A stretch of 64,000 nt of DNA from Macrococcus hajekii (lineage in GTDB: Bacteria > Bacillota > Bacilli > Staphylococcales > Staphylococcaceae), in the NCBI RefSeq assembly GCF_004359505.1, contig NZ_SCWE01000004.1, positions 62,001-126,000 on the forward strand. Reading direction: 5' to 3'. A program made the position numbers and the translations under genes. Below the pieces are notes generated by a model. It saw nothing but the letters and a program-made list of their open reading frames with translations. It did no database searches and was not told the DNA's origin. The first letter of the stretch is position 1. Every line of letters starts with the position of its first letter. This document shows, piece after piece, positions 35,095 through 43,600 of this stretch.

Positions 35095-35646
35095 ATGACA
35101 ACATTAATGGACTACTTCAACAATGGATTGACACTTGAAGCTTATAAATCTCAGATGAATGTCAATCGCGAGGATATGGAACAGATATATGAGCAGTTCG
35201 ATGCACCTCATGATTTACGTTTAGAAGATCTTAAAGATAAGAATATGAAGGTCATCGCAATTACTGAAGACTGGTGCGGTGATGCAATGATGAATATCCC
35301 TGTGCTTCTCAAAATCGCTGAACAGGCTGACATAGACGTTCGTTTTGTCCTCCGTGACAGTCATCTTGAACTCATCGATCAATATTTGACGAATGGGACG
35401 GCCCGCTCTATTCCAATCTTTATTTTCCTCGACCGTAATGGACAGGAAGCTGCTGTATGGGGACCTCGTGCTCAGGCAGTCCAAGCTTTTATTGATGACA
35501 GCCGTCAGGACTTACCTTCAAAAGAAGATTCGACTTTTGAAGAGAAAAGTAAAGAAAAACATAAGCTCGCTCACGATAGATATAAACAGACACCTGAATT
35601 CTGGCATGCTATCTACCATTCAATCGCTAACATATTGACTCAATAA
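35095..35646 (+). CDS. Thioredoxin-like family protein
   Basis: A 183-residue cytosolic protein of the thioredoxin_9/YtpP-related type. The motif IAITEDWCGDAMMNIPVLLKIAEQ is the thioredoxin active-site turn with only one Cys (W-C-G-D) and the distal cis-Pro region ARSIPIFIFLDRNG. A single Cys means it cannot run the usual dithiol cycle alone. The start at 35095 follows AGGAGGT; the reading frame extends upstream without evidence of coding. Ends at a terminator. Function unknown beyond redox or thiol binding. Confidence 0.8.
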   Translation: MTTLMDYFNNGLTLEAYKSQMNVNREDMEQIYEQFDAPHDLRLEDLKDKNMKVIAITEDWCGDAMMNIPVLLKIAEQADIDVRFVLRDSHLELIDQYLTNGTARSIPIFIFLDRNGQEAAVWGPRAQAVQAFIDDSRQDLPSKEDSTFEEKSKEKHKLAHDRYKQTPEFWHAIYHSIANILTQ

Positions 35647-35647
35647 T

Positions 35648-35674
35648 AAAAGACCTGCGCTGAGCAGGTCTTTT
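35648..35674. terminator. Bidirectional terminator
   Basis: AAAAGACCTGC (35648-35658) pairs with GCAGGTCTTTT (35664-35674). The converging GNAT gene ends inside it. Confidence 0.87.
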
Positions 35675-36116
35675 ACTTTTGCCAATATTTCATGATGTCA
35701 TCTTGTCTGACTTGCATAAAACCAAGCTTTTCAAGTACACGACTAGAGGCATCATTATCAATTAAACATTCAGCTTTGATTGTAAGTTCAGGATAACGTG
35801 TAGTGATATACTTCATTAACGCATCAACGCTCTCTGTCGCATACCCGCAGCCATGAAATGCCTCTTCAAAACCATAACCTACTTCAATCTCCCGGTTTAC
35901 ATTGGGCTTCCCTTTGAAACCGATATCTCCAATATAAGTACCATCCTTTAACTGAACAATCCAGGCATCCCAGCCTCTTAATGTGGGATCAATGGCTAAT
36001 TTCTGCATATGAGATAAAAATCGGTCATGCTTATGATCCACACTGAGCTCTCTGATCAATTCTGCATCTAATGGACGTATTATTAATCTGCTAGTCTCTA
36101 ACTTCTCTCCTGTCAT
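35673..36116 (-). CDS. GNAT acetyltransferase, RimJ/RimL-like
   Basis: A 147-residue acetyltransferase_3 family protein. It opens LETSRLIIRPL, has IGDIGFKGKPNVNREIEVGYGFEEAFHGCGYATESVDALM (acetyl-CoA binding loop) and DNDASSRVLEKLGF, the conserved 'N..S..vleKlGF' end. GAGGTGG precedes the ATG. Acceptor unknown; members acetylate ribosomal proteins, amino acids or antibiotics. Confidence 0.87.
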   Translation of the reverse strand: MTGEKLETSRLIIRPLDAELIRELSVDHKHDRFLSHMQKLAIDPTLRGWDAWIVQLKDGTYIGDIGFKGKPNVNREIEVGYGFEEAFHGCGYATESVDALMKYITTRYPELTIKAECLIDNDASSRVLEKLGFMQVRQDDIMKYWQK

Positions 36117-36176
36117 CGTGCCACCTCAATGTGATTATAGCACTTGAACGGGAGGGTAACTGTATCATATCTCACA

Positions 36177-36638
36177 TCATTCAAACAGTGTGATATCCAT
36201 CTGTACTCCCTCGGTCTTCAAAAATGAATATAACTGACTGCGATGATGACTTAAATGACTCAGAATGACTAATAGCCACTCCTTCTGATTATATGTCGTT
36301 CCCCAGTAGCTCGTTGTTTTAGATGCAAGCTCTTCCGGCTCGAGCTCCTTGTAGGCATCCTTCAAAATACTAAAGCTGAGATCCAGTCTCGCTTCAAGCA
36401 TCTCTGTTGATGTCAGTTCCTTAGCCCAGTAGCGATTGAACTGACTGATTTCTTCTTGTGAAGCGCCCTGACTTAAAAGATAGTCTGCTTCCGGTATGAG
36501 TACAATATGGTTCATCAATTCCTGACATGTCCTGCCCCCAGGATATATTTGCTGCTGCATCGAAAAGAAATCAGCATATTTGAACAATCGTTTTAAACTT
36601 TCAACGTGCCAGCTGATCTGATTCATTACTTCATTCAT
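36177..36638 (-). CDS. DinB/YfiT-like metalloenzyme-fold protein
   Basis: A 153-residue four-helix protein of the DinB family. Candidate metal histidines are in MNHIV (residue about 44) and the C-terminal HLSHHRSQL motif, the family's hallmark. Members use bacillithiol or similar thiols as transferases, or bind metal without known activity. The ATG overlaps the HelD-like stop by four bases, so it is coupled to that gene. Confidence 0.82.
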   Translation of the reverse strand: MNEVMNQISWHVESLKRLFKYADFFSMQQQIYPGGRTCQELMNHIVLIPEADYLLSQGASQEEISQFNRYWAKELTSTEMLEARLDLSFSILKDAYKELEPEELASKTTSYWGTTYNQKEWLLVILSHLSHHRSQLYSFLKTEGVQMDITLFE

Positions 36639-38692
36639 TGATCTGCCTCCACTAAATAAAGATGTCTAGTAGCCCTTGATGCCATCGTGTATAGCAGGAA
36701 GCGATCCTGCTTCTTATCATATAAATTGTAGTCTAAAATAAAAACATGTGTAAATTCAAAGCCCTTAGACATATAGTTCGGCATCACAACCTTGCCTTTA
36801 GTGAATGTATACTGGTCATGAGAGAGCAACATGACGTCAGGTAGTTTGGCTGCAACTTCTGCGACATGTGCGACATCTCGAGCAATGATCGCCACACTTT
36901 CAGAGTCAAGACCAGCCAGTTTATCGTTGAACTCTTTAAAAGATAACTGCTTTACTTCTTCACCATGTACACCGAGTGACTCAGTTACTGTATTACCGAT
37001 CAAAGACTTTGTAAATTCCGTGATCTCAACAGTTGAGCGATATGATTTAGTAAGCTCGAGTGCTGTTGAACCGAGGGCGTGTGCAGGAACAGGATGGACC
37101 AGCTGATGACGATCCCCGAGCATCGTCTTCCGTGCATTCGAAAACACTGCTGAAATAGCAGCCAGCTGTACAGGACTATAGTCCTGTACTTCATCGATAA
37201 TCAGATGCTGGATGCCTGGCTCTCTTTTTAATCCTTTTACTTTAACAGTAAGAAGCAGAAGGGGTGCAATATCTTCATAGTTAATCTGTCTATTCTTTAA
37301 GGCATTGAGTGTTTCCTGCTTAACAGCAGGATCCAGTTGTTTCAATATATCTAGATATAATTTCTCTATATTGACGAATTCCAGCTGTTTAATATAATTT
37401 TTCACGATGCGGAACTGCTTCGTTTTTTCCTGTACAGCTTGTTTTTCAAGTTCTGCATCTGTACCTATATAGCTCGTGACTTTTTTCAGTGCTTTCGTCC
37501 GTTCTTTTATAGCCTTATTCAACACTTCTTTATAACGCGGCCATAATTCAACTTGAATTTTCTTCAGGCGTGAGTCAATAGGTGAATCCTTGAACTTCTC
37601 ATAGAACAATGCAGTGAGCTCTTCAGAGGTAGCAAAAGGTTCATCTTTAATTTTAATAGTCCTGAATTTAATGCCACTATCTGACAGGTGCGCGACATGA
37701 TCATTTATAGCATCGAGTAATTTCCGGGAAGATTTAAGTTCAAAAGCTGTTGTATCAGTCGCTGTACGAAGTCGTTCGATATGTTGGAATAACGCTTCAA
37801 ATTCATACTTGCGGCTGAGCTTATCATGCAGTCTGTAGAATGTCATCGCATTAATTGAAGCTTCTCCCAGTTCCGGCAGCACTTCTGCAATATAGTCACC
37901 GAACATTTCATTCGGCGTAATAAACAGCATATTGTCTGCATTCATTTTGTGGCGGTGCAGATAAAGCAGATAAGCAATTCGCTGCATTGCAATCGAAGTT
38001 TTACCACTTCCTGGAGGACCTAGTACGAGTAAATCCTGTGCAGAATTCTGTCTGATGATGCGGTTCTGATCTTCCTGAATAGTCGTGACGATTGATTTCA
38101 TCTTATCTTTTGCTGTATCGACTAACAGATGCTGGAGCGCATCATCACCAATATAAAGCTCAGAATCAAAGACATCCAGTAGTTGCCCATTTTCAATTAC
38201 AAGCTGAATGCGTTCCTTAACATCAACCGATTGCATACCGACTGCCGGCACTTCGTAGTCCACACGACCGAGATGACTGGCATAATAAGTAGAAGCTATC
38301 GGTGTACGCCAGTCATAGATAATCAGATCATTTGTCGAAGGATCTTTGAGGCTGTTGAGGCCGATATAAAGTTTTTCTTCTTCCGGCTCATCATCATCTT
38401 GTATCGTTACAGCACCAAAATAAGGACGGTCCTTCATTTTACTCAGACTGTCTTTAATATCCTGCCTGCTGACCTGCAGTTCTTCCTGCATCTTTAGTGA
38501 CGGTAGCACCTGTGAATATTCTATTTGAGCATCATCAGAGATTTCTGACCCTAGCTCCTCAAGTGCAAAACGTCGTTCATCTATCAGTTCACCTGTCGTC
38601 TTTTCAAGTTCACCTGACAGGTCATTATGTATGATATCAATCAAGCCTTGTACACCTTTCAGATGTAAGGCTTCCTGTTTTTTAGAGACCAT
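36635..38692 (-). CDS. helD: UvrD/Rep-like superfamily 1 helicase, HelD-like RNA polymerase recycling factor
   Basis: A 685-residue SF1 ATPase. An N-terminal coiled coil (about residues 1-70) is followed by a Walker A, LVLGPPGSGKTSIAMQRIAYLLY, a long insertion (residues about 290-470), Walker B LIIDEVQDYSPVQL and helicase motifs GDRHQLVHP, TKSYRSTVEI and VMPNYMSKGFEF. The N-terminal arm, the inserted coiled region between the 1A domain motifs and the size fit HelD, which frees stalled RNA polymerase from nucleic acid, rather than a DNA repair helicase. AAAGGAGG precedes the start. Slightly shorter than B. subtilis HelD. Confidence 0.85.
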   Translation of the reverse strand: MVSKKQEALHLKGVQGLIDIIHNDLSGELEKTTGELIDERRFALEELGSEISDDAQIEYSQVLPSLKMQEELQVSRQDIKDSLSKMKDRPYFGAVTIQDDDEPEEEKLYIGLNSLKDPSTNDLIIYDWRTPIASTYYASHLGRVDYEVPAVGMQSVDVKERIQLVIENGQLLDVFDSELYIGDDALQHLLVDTAKDKMKSIVTTIQEDQNRIIRQNSAQDLLVLGPPGSGKTSIAMQRIAYLLYLHRHKMNADNMLFITPNEMFGDYIAEVLPELGEASINAMTFYRLHDKLSRKYEFEALFQHIERLRTATDTTAFELKSSRKLLDAINDHVAHLSDSGIKFRTIKIKDEPFATSEELTALFYEKFKDSPIDSRLKKIQVELWPRYKEVLNKAIKERTKALKKVTSYIGTDAELEKQAVQEKTKQFRIVKNYIKQLEFVNIEKLYLDILKQLDPAVKQETLNALKNRQINYEDIAPLLLLTVKVKGLKREPGIQHLIIDEVQDYSPVQLAAISAVFSNARKTMLGDRHQLVHPVPAHALGSTALELTKSYRSTVEITEFTKSLIGNTVTESLGVHGEEVKQLSFKEFNDKLAGLDSESVAIIARDVAHVAEVAAKLPDVMLLSHDQYTFTKGKVVMPNYMSKGFEFTHVFILDYNLYDKKQDRFLLYTMASRATRHLYLVEADQ

Positions 38693-38716
38693 AACGTCCT
38701 CCTTTTTAGCATATAA

Positions 38717-39220
38717 TTATTTGCCCTTCATCGCTCTATTCAAATGTGAAGCTGTCACTTTACGATTGGTAAGCAGCTGCCTGAATTCTCTCGGCGTCAA
38801 GTAAGATAATCGGACATGAAAATAATTGATATATTCCAGCCACATAAAACCATATGTGAGGATAATCAATAACCACATCTCATCAGTATGAGGCAGTGTC
38901 CAGACGATAGCAAATGTTGAAAGAAAGATAACGGCTAAAATCAGCACATGGAGTCTCTTAAAACATCTTATTTGATATATCGTTAACTTCAAAGGTTTTC
39001 GTGCATCGACATGTTGTTTCATAATCCACCAAAAATAACTACCTGTTGCTAAAATAAAACAGATATTCAGAAATGATAGGATAGTTGCATAATCAAGAAG
39101 GTAAGGGCGAGTATCTGGCTTAAAAAAGGCCGTACAAAACCATAAAAGAAGAAAGCCCGCTGCCGATAGGCCCTCTCCATAACAAAGCTGATTCACTTCT
39201 TGTTTTAATCGTGATGTCAT
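38717..39220 (-). CDS. Four-helix membrane protein, unknown function
   Basis: A 167-residue protein with four hydrophobic segments (LSAAGFLLLWFCTAFF, ATILSFLNICFILATGSYFW, LHVLILAVIFLSTFAIVW, MWLLIILTYGFMWLEYI) and a basic cytosolic loop and tail. I do not recognise the family. GAGAGGAG precedes the start. It lies between the FAD oxidoreductase and HelD-like genes, 11 and 24 bases from them, so the four genes from 40.4 down to 36.2 kb may be one transcript. Confidence 0.65.
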   Translation of the reverse strand: MTSRLKQEVNQLCYGEGLSAAGFLLLWFCTAFFKPDTRPYLLDYATILSFLNICFILATGSYFWWIMKQHVDARKPLKLTIYQIRCFKRLHVLILAVIFLSTFAIVWTLPHTDEMWLLIILTYGFMWLEYINYFHVRLSYLTPREFRQLLTNRKVTASHLNRAMKGK

Positions 39221-39231
39221 ACATACTCCTC

Positions 39232-40422
39232 TCAGCGATCCAGTCTAAATATTTGTTGTCTCTCATTCAATCTACCTTCGACCATATCAAGCAGCATCTT
39301 ACTACCAAAGGATGAATAGACTGTTCCATTGCCACCATAACCAAGTAGCATATAACAGTGCCTCATGCCGGGTACTTCTCCTATAAACGGCAGACCATCC
39401 TGTGTCTCACCGAATCTTGCACCGTACCCCGCTTCAATATCGAAAGGAATATCGGGGAAAAGTTCTGCGAATGCCTGCTGAAGCTGACGAGTTTTTTTCT
39501 TGATTTTACGCTTACTAGGTATACGTTTAGTCTGTTCATCGAGTCCACCGACAATAATGCGGTTGCTTTGTGCATGACGAATATAGAGATAAGGTCTTGC
39601 AGTCTCCCAGAACATGGCACGTTTCGGCCATAGATGATCGACTGGATGGGATACGAGCGCATATGAACGCACAAGTTTCCGCTTTTTAATAAATTTAACG
39701 AAGTGATTGTCAGCATATCCACCCGCATATACTGCATGATCAGCATGAATAGTCTTACCTCCGCTTAACCGGCAGATGACACGACCTTTTTTTGATTCCC
39801 AGTTCTTAAGTTCCGTTTCTTCATATACAGTAAGGCTAAAATCAGCTATTGCCTTCTCGAGTAATCTCTGAATAAAGATATAGGGATTGATTTCAGCATC
39901 TTCATAAGTAACTAAAGCATCCGCTTCTATATGATAACGTGATTTAGTTTCAGACGGTTTCAGCAGTTGACACGGAAAGGCAAACTTTCTCAGCGCCCTA
40001 TATTCATCTTTCAGGAACTGTGCATCACGTTTTCTTGAAGCATAGAGAACACTTTCACGCTTGATGAACTGGACATCGTCCGGCAGTTCACGGCACAAGG
40101 CTTCAATCCGTGCGAGTCCTTCATAAGACTGACGGTAAAAATAATAAGCTGACTGCTCACCGAAATCATCGATACATTCATGCAGTGACTTATCGCTCAT
40201 ATATTGCAGCAGTCCGGTATTAGCAGCCGAGCTTTCAGCTGCTATCCGACCTCGATCAATCAATACGGTCCTGTAACCCGCCTCGGCAAAAGTATAAGCA
40301 CTGAGTGCACCACTCATTCCGCCCCCGATTACAATGACTTCACAGTCAAGAGAGTCATGCAGTGTCTGACAACGAGTTGCCTGATATGTTTCTGGCCAGA
40401 ATAATTTTCCATTATGCAGCAT
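39232..40422 (-). CDS. FAD-dependent oxidoreductase, DAO (glycine/D-amino-acid oxidase-like) family
   Basis: A 396-residue flavoprotein. The dinucleotide-binding motif is EVIVIGGGMSGALSAYTFAEAGYRTVLIDRG, followed by AAESSAANTGLLQY, a redox-site loop common in YurR-like DAO proteins. The C-terminal IEAGYGARFGETQDGLPFIGEVPG and GYGGNGTVYSSFGSKML complete the fold. The start is ambiguous: AGAAGG is nine bases from the ATG at 40422, while 40431 abuts it. The first choice is used. The N-terminal FWPET resembles the leader of sarcosine- or glycine-oxidase relatives. Substrate unknown. Confidence 0.82.
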   Translation of the reverse strand: MLHNGKLFWPETYQATRCQTLHDSLDCEVIVIGGGMSGALSAYTFAEAGYRTVLIDRGRIAAESSAANTGLLQYMSDKSLHECIDDFGEQSAYYFYRQSYEGLARIEALCRELPDDVQFIKRESVLYASRKRDAQFLKDEYRALRKFAFPCQLLKPSETKSRYHIEADALVTYEDAEINPYIFIQRLLEKAIADFSLTVYEETELKNWESKKGRVICRLSGGKTIHADHAVYAGGYADNHFVKFIKKRKLVRSYALVSHPVDHLWPKRAMFWETARPYLYIRHAQSNRIIVGGLDEQTKRIPSKRKIKKKTRQLQQAFAELFPDIPFDIEAGYGARFGETQDGLPFIGEVPGMRHCYMLLGYGGNGTVYSSFGSKMLLDMVEGRLNERQQIFRLDR

Positions 40423-40449
40423 AACCATCATCCTTCTTTCATATTCAAT

Positions 40450-40474
40450 GTGTAAAATAATTAGAGACGGGTAA
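40450..40474 (+). promoter_or_regulatory. Candidate sigma-B promoter
   Basis: GTGTAA (40450-40455), 13-base spacer, GGGTAA (40469-40474). One mismatch in each hexamer from GTTTAA and GGGTAT, 37 bases before the 40512 start codon. Confidence 0.55.
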
Positions 40475-40511
40475 AGATTAAAAAATGATTTAATAAAGGA
40501 GCTTTTATTCA

Positions 40512-40742
40512 ATGTCTGAAAGCAATCAATATCTGGAAATCGAAATTCTGATGGAAGATAATGTAACAATTCACCATCTTGAACGCGTAACGACTAACGA
40601 AACCATTACTTTTAATAACTTCATCGCAAAACTTGGCAGAGATGCCAATGGGTTTTTAACTATCAAAGAAGGCGATGCACATTCATCTATTAATGTGAAC
40701 AAAATCCTTAAACTCTCACCAAAAAGCGTTCATTCACTTTAA
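40512..40742 (+). CDS. Hypothetical protein, 76 residues, probable stress gene
   Basis: A 76-residue soluble protein with AAAGGAG nine bases before its ATG and a perfect terminator after it. The sequence looks like a small beta-rich fold (YLEIEILMEDNVTIHHLERVT, FITFNNFIAK-like strands) without Cys. No family recognised. The sigma-B-like promoter upstream suggests general stress induction. Confidence 0.7.
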   Translation: MSESNQYLEIEILMEDNVTIHHLERVTTNETITFNNFIAKLGRDANGFLTIKEGDAHSSINVNKILKLSPKSVHSL

Positions 40743-40743
40743 T

Positions 40744-40768
40744 AAATCAGCTTCGGCTGATTTTTTTA
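40744..40768 (+). terminator. Terminator
   Basis: AAATCAGC, TTCG tetraloop, GCTGATTT and a T-run. Confidence 0.9.
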
Positions 40769-40788
40769 TATCATTAAAGGAGCATGCT

Positions 40789-41952
40789 ATGACCGAATTC
40801 CATAATCAGGAAGACTTAACACGCCGCCACGAAGAGAAAGAGAAAGCGGTCGATATGACAGAACTGTTTTATGACCTGGTGTTTGTCTATGCTATTTCTC
40901 AGATTTCACATTCCATCCTTTATACAGAACATGGAGATATTCCACTCTATAACTTTACCAAGTTTTTCTTGATGACATTTGTCTTCTATACAATATGGTC
41001 CTATCAGACCAGCTATACGAACCGCTTCGGCATGATCAGAGTAAAAGATATCTTCTTCCTGCTTTTCAATATGTTCATTGCCATATTTCTTGCTATCAGC
41101 TTAAAAAGTAATATGGTATCTGTATTCGATGCGATTAACGTATGTGTCGCCATACTCTTTGCAAGCACCAGCCTGCAGTTCTTTTTAACACTTAGAGATA
41201 AAATATTGGCACATGACCGCTTCGCCTCTATTGTATTCGGTAGTTCGATGCTCGTGAGTGCGCTACTTGCGTTACTTGCTATCTTTATACCCGCTCCTTG
41301 GATGTATGTAGCATTTATTCTATCTATTATCATCGCCTGCACTGCGCCTATCCCTTTCAAAAAGAAGATACAGCTGTCAGGCGTCAATGTCCCTCATATG
41401 GCTGAGCGCTACTCTTTATTGATTATCATCATGTTCGGAGAAGCAATCATCGGTCTCACTGAAATATTTAAAATTAATGAATTTCACTTTTCATATATTA
41501 TGCTTTTTCTGATTCTTACCTCATTATTCGGCAGCTACTGGCTGAAGTCAAACCGCCTTATTCATAAAGAGAATTACGTATCAGGCCTGACATTGACGAT
41601 TGCCCACTTTATGATGATTGTCGGCATCGGTCTGATCAATGCATCACTTGTCTTAAATGCTAAAGAACCGGTAGAGGACACTTTCAACATCCAGCTGATG
41701 TATGCTGCACTGGCCTTCTTCTACTCAGGGATGCTGATGACATTGCAATACGCCCATGAAAAGTTCACAGGAGACCGACAACTTCGCTTCATTATCCCTG
41801 TCATTCTTATCATCGGTTTTGCCATCGCATATTTAACGAGACACTTCGCATACACATTGACGACTGTCTGCTTCGTGACCACAGTAACTATTTTTCTCAT
41901 TTATCTCTATTACTATTACAAAACACATCCAGATATGACAAAAGAGGACTAG
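40789..41952 (+). CDS. ltrA: Low temperature requirement protein A (LtrA) family membrane protein
   Basis: A 387-residue polytopic protein with about ten membrane segments. It opens with VDMTELFYDLVFVYAISQISHSI, the diagnostic 'v.w.ELFfDLvfV.ai.q.a' motif of the LtrA family, and has the second conserved loop HMAERYSLLIIIMFGEAIIG. Members are needed for low-temperature growth in Listeria; the molecular function is unknown. AAAGGAG precedes the start. The last stop codon overlaps that of the converging phosphatase. Confidence 0.88.
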   Translation: MTEFHNQEDLTRRHEEKEKAVDMTELFYDLVFVYAISQISHSILYTEHGDIPLYNFTKFFLMTFVFYTIWSYQTSYTNRFGMIRVKDIFFLLFNMFIAIFLAISLKSNMVSVFDAINVCVAILFASTSLQFFLTLRDKILAHDRFASIVFGSSMLVSALLALLAIFIPAPWMYVAFILSIIIACTAPIPFKKKIQLSGVNVPHMAERYSLLIIIMFGEAIIGLTEIFKINEFHFSYIMLFLILTSLFGSYWLKSNRLIHKENYVSGLTLTIAHFMMIVGIGLINASLVLNAKEPVEDTFNIQLMYAALAFFYSGMLMTLQYAHEKFTGDRQLRFIIPVILIIGFAIAYLTRHFAYTLTTVCFVTTVTIFLIYLYYYYKTHPDMTKED

Positions 41953-41972
41953 CGATAGTCCTCTTTTTTAAT
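41941..41972. terminator. Bidirectional terminator containing both stop codons
   Basis: AAAGAGGACTA (41941-41951), GCGA loop, TAGTCCTCTTT (41956-41966), T-run. The ltrA TAG (41950-41952) and the phosphatase TAG (41951-41949 on the minus strand) are both inside it. Confidence 0.88.
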
Positions 41973-42596
41973 AGTTTCTGTATAAGTTTTTTTGATTTTA
42001 CCTAATTCATCAATCAGCACTGCGGACATCGCATCAAAATGACCGGCACCGCTATCAATATTCAATGCATTAAACGTTTTATTGAATTCAGGATGCTTGG
42101 ATTCTGTCGGTGTATGTCCAAAGACTTGCAACTTGGACATCTTTTTAAGTCGGCCTCTATAACGAAGCACACACCAACCGGAGTCTTCCTTAAACTTCCT
42201 GAAGTTAAGCCAGTTCACGCCAGCATGTGTGATATATAAAGCCTCGTTCTCATGATAAAGCGGAAGTTTCTTCATCCATTTCAGATCATCGCGATACTTT
42301 TCTTTCAAATCATAATGATCAAGCGTATTTCTGAAGTTATCTTTAATCATATTTTCAGGGATGTTTCTTTCAATATAACGAACCATCTCATACTCATGAT
42401 TACCTTTAAGACAGACCGTGCCAGGATACTTTCTTTCCAGATTTCTGATCAATTTAACGACTTGCTGTGAATGCTTGCCTTTGTTGATATAATCGCCGAC
42501 AAATATCAGCTGCTGACGATCACTATCCCAGTGCTGCAGCAATTTTTTCAATGTATAAAAACAACCGTGGACATCGCCCACCACAAAATAATTCAT
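41949..42596 (-). CDS. Calcineurin-like metallophosphatase (PrpE/ApaH-like)
   Basis: A 215-residue protein phosphatase or Ap4A-hydrolase-like enzyme. Motifs: FVVGDVHGCFYTLKKLL (GDxHG), IFVGDYINKGKHS (GDxxxxG), LKGNHEYEMV (GNHE) and YITHAGVNW, then VFGHTPTE. The ATG at 42596 is chosen because the upstream ten codons read from a GTG inside the Shine-Dalgarno region. Bacillus PrpE dephosphorylates Ap4A and phosphotyrosine; substrate here undetermined. Confidence 0.88.
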   Translation of the reverse strand: MNYFVVGDVHGCFYTLKKLLQHWDSDRQQLIFVGDYINKGKHSQQVVKLIRNLERKYPGTVCLKGNHEYEMVRYIERNIPENMIKDNFRNTLDHYDLKEKYRDDLKWMKKLPLYHENEALYITHAGVNWLNFRKFKEDSGWCVLRYRGRLKKMSKLQVFGHTPTESKHPEFNKTFNALNIDSGAGHFDAMSAVLIDELGKIKKTYTETIKKEDYR

Positions 42597-42704
42597 CGCG
42601 CTCTCATCCTTTATAGTGATATTCACAGTTTACCACCATCTGAATAAAAAATACTAAAGAATGAGATAACTCTCTCAATTTTTTATTAAGTTGCTTACCT
42701 TACT

Positions 42705-43220
42705 TTATTTCGAATACACCATTACAGCCGGATTAATGCGTATCTTATTCAAATAACGATTACGATCAAAAGTCGCTGAATACGTCCCGTACTTCGTTTT
42801 AAACGTAACAACTGATTTACCCGCTTTCATCCGTTGATCACTTAGCACAGTATTACAGCGATGTGATTTCATAAAATCAGACTTTTTAACCGATTTCCAT
42901 TTAACAGGAAAAGACATGGAAGTTGCCGCCCCGTGACTGACATAGTACTTCGTATCATTCACTTTTTTTATAAGCGGACGATCCTCAATCACAGCCTTCT
43001 TCGTGACTTGAATGCCATTAACATGCAGATTGCCATAATATAAAGCCTGGACAAAATAAGGATTAAGGGCAAAAGAAGATTCATGACCTGTATAACCTTC
43101 AAAATGATAATAAGGTTCAACCTGCTGATGCGTATCCGCCGATGCATGAGTCTCCACCATCCCTGTAATCAGAAACGAAACAGTTATAGCAGCTGATAAA
43201 ACTTTTCTATATATATTCAT
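42705..43220 (-). CDS. isaB: IsaB-like secreted immunodominant antigen
   Basis: A 171-residue secreted protein. The signal peptide is MNIYRKVLSAAITVSFLITG, ending near THASA. The mature start EPYYHFEGYTGHESSFALNPYFVQALYYGNLHVNGI aligns position by position with the mature start of S. aureus IsaB as I remember it (YY-x-x-x-GY-G-x-x-x-xF-L-x-xF-x-xA-x-Y-x-N-x-x-x-NGI). IsaB binds extracellular nucleic acid and is immunodominant. GAGGAGG precedes the ATG. The earlier start codons of the open frame have no ribosome site. A 50-residue gene sits just upstream in the same direction. Confidence 0.8.
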   Translation of the reverse strand: MNIYRKVLSAAITVSFLITGMVETHASADTHQQVEPYYHFEGYTGHESSFALNPYFVQALYYGNLHVNGIQVTKKAVIEDRPLIKKVNDTKYYVSHGAATSMSFPVKWKSVKKSDFMKSHRCNTVLSDQRMKAGKSVVTFKTKYGTYSATFDRNRYLNKIRINPAVMVYSK

Positions 43221-43254
43221 ACGATTTCCTCCTCTAAAACGGACATGAGCATAA

Positions 43255-43407
43255 TCAGCTTGAAGTATCTCCAACAATATCGTTAGAAATAATAGGTACA
43301 ATCTTCTCGGGACGATCATATTGCCCACTCTTATTATTTTCAGATATGGCATGCTTAGGTGCCCACACATTTTTCTTCTCAACTTTTCTTTTAAATGGAT
43401 TTTTCAT
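43255..43407 (-). CDS. Small basic protein, 50 residues, upstream of isaB-like gene
   Basis: A 50-residue frame starting MKNPFKRKVEKKNVWAPKHA, lysine-rich and lacking a signal peptide or membrane helix. GAGGAGG lies eight bases before the ATG, a stronger ribosome site than chance would give. It ends 34 bases before the isaB-like gene and is probably co-transcribed. Family not recognised. It could also be a leader peptide. Confidence 0.5.
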   Translation of the reverse strand: MKNPFKRKVEKKNVWAPKHAISENNKSGQYDRPEKIVPIISNDIVGDTSS

Positions 43408-43506
43408 CACAGCAACCTCCTCTGCAAACAATTTTACAACTAATTCCATTAATATTGACCTTAAAGTTTCCTTAAAAATAATCAGTTAGGAAAGAATTAA
43501 GAAATC

Positions 43507-43522
43507 GTTAATTTCCAGTTAA
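43507..43522. promoter_or_regulatory. GTTAA-N6-GTTAA box
   Basis: GTTAA (43507-43511), TTTCCA, GTTAA (43518-43522). An exact match to the direct-repeat consensus of SaeR, an OmpR-type regulator. It lies between the isaB-like operon and the decayed sensor locus, 23 bases before TATGAT (43546-43551). Confidence 0.6.
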
Positions 43523-43600
43523 TAGGAATCCAGTACATTCTCTTTTATGATGGAACTATAACGACAGTCACCAATTTTAAAAAAAGAGGAGCATATAACT

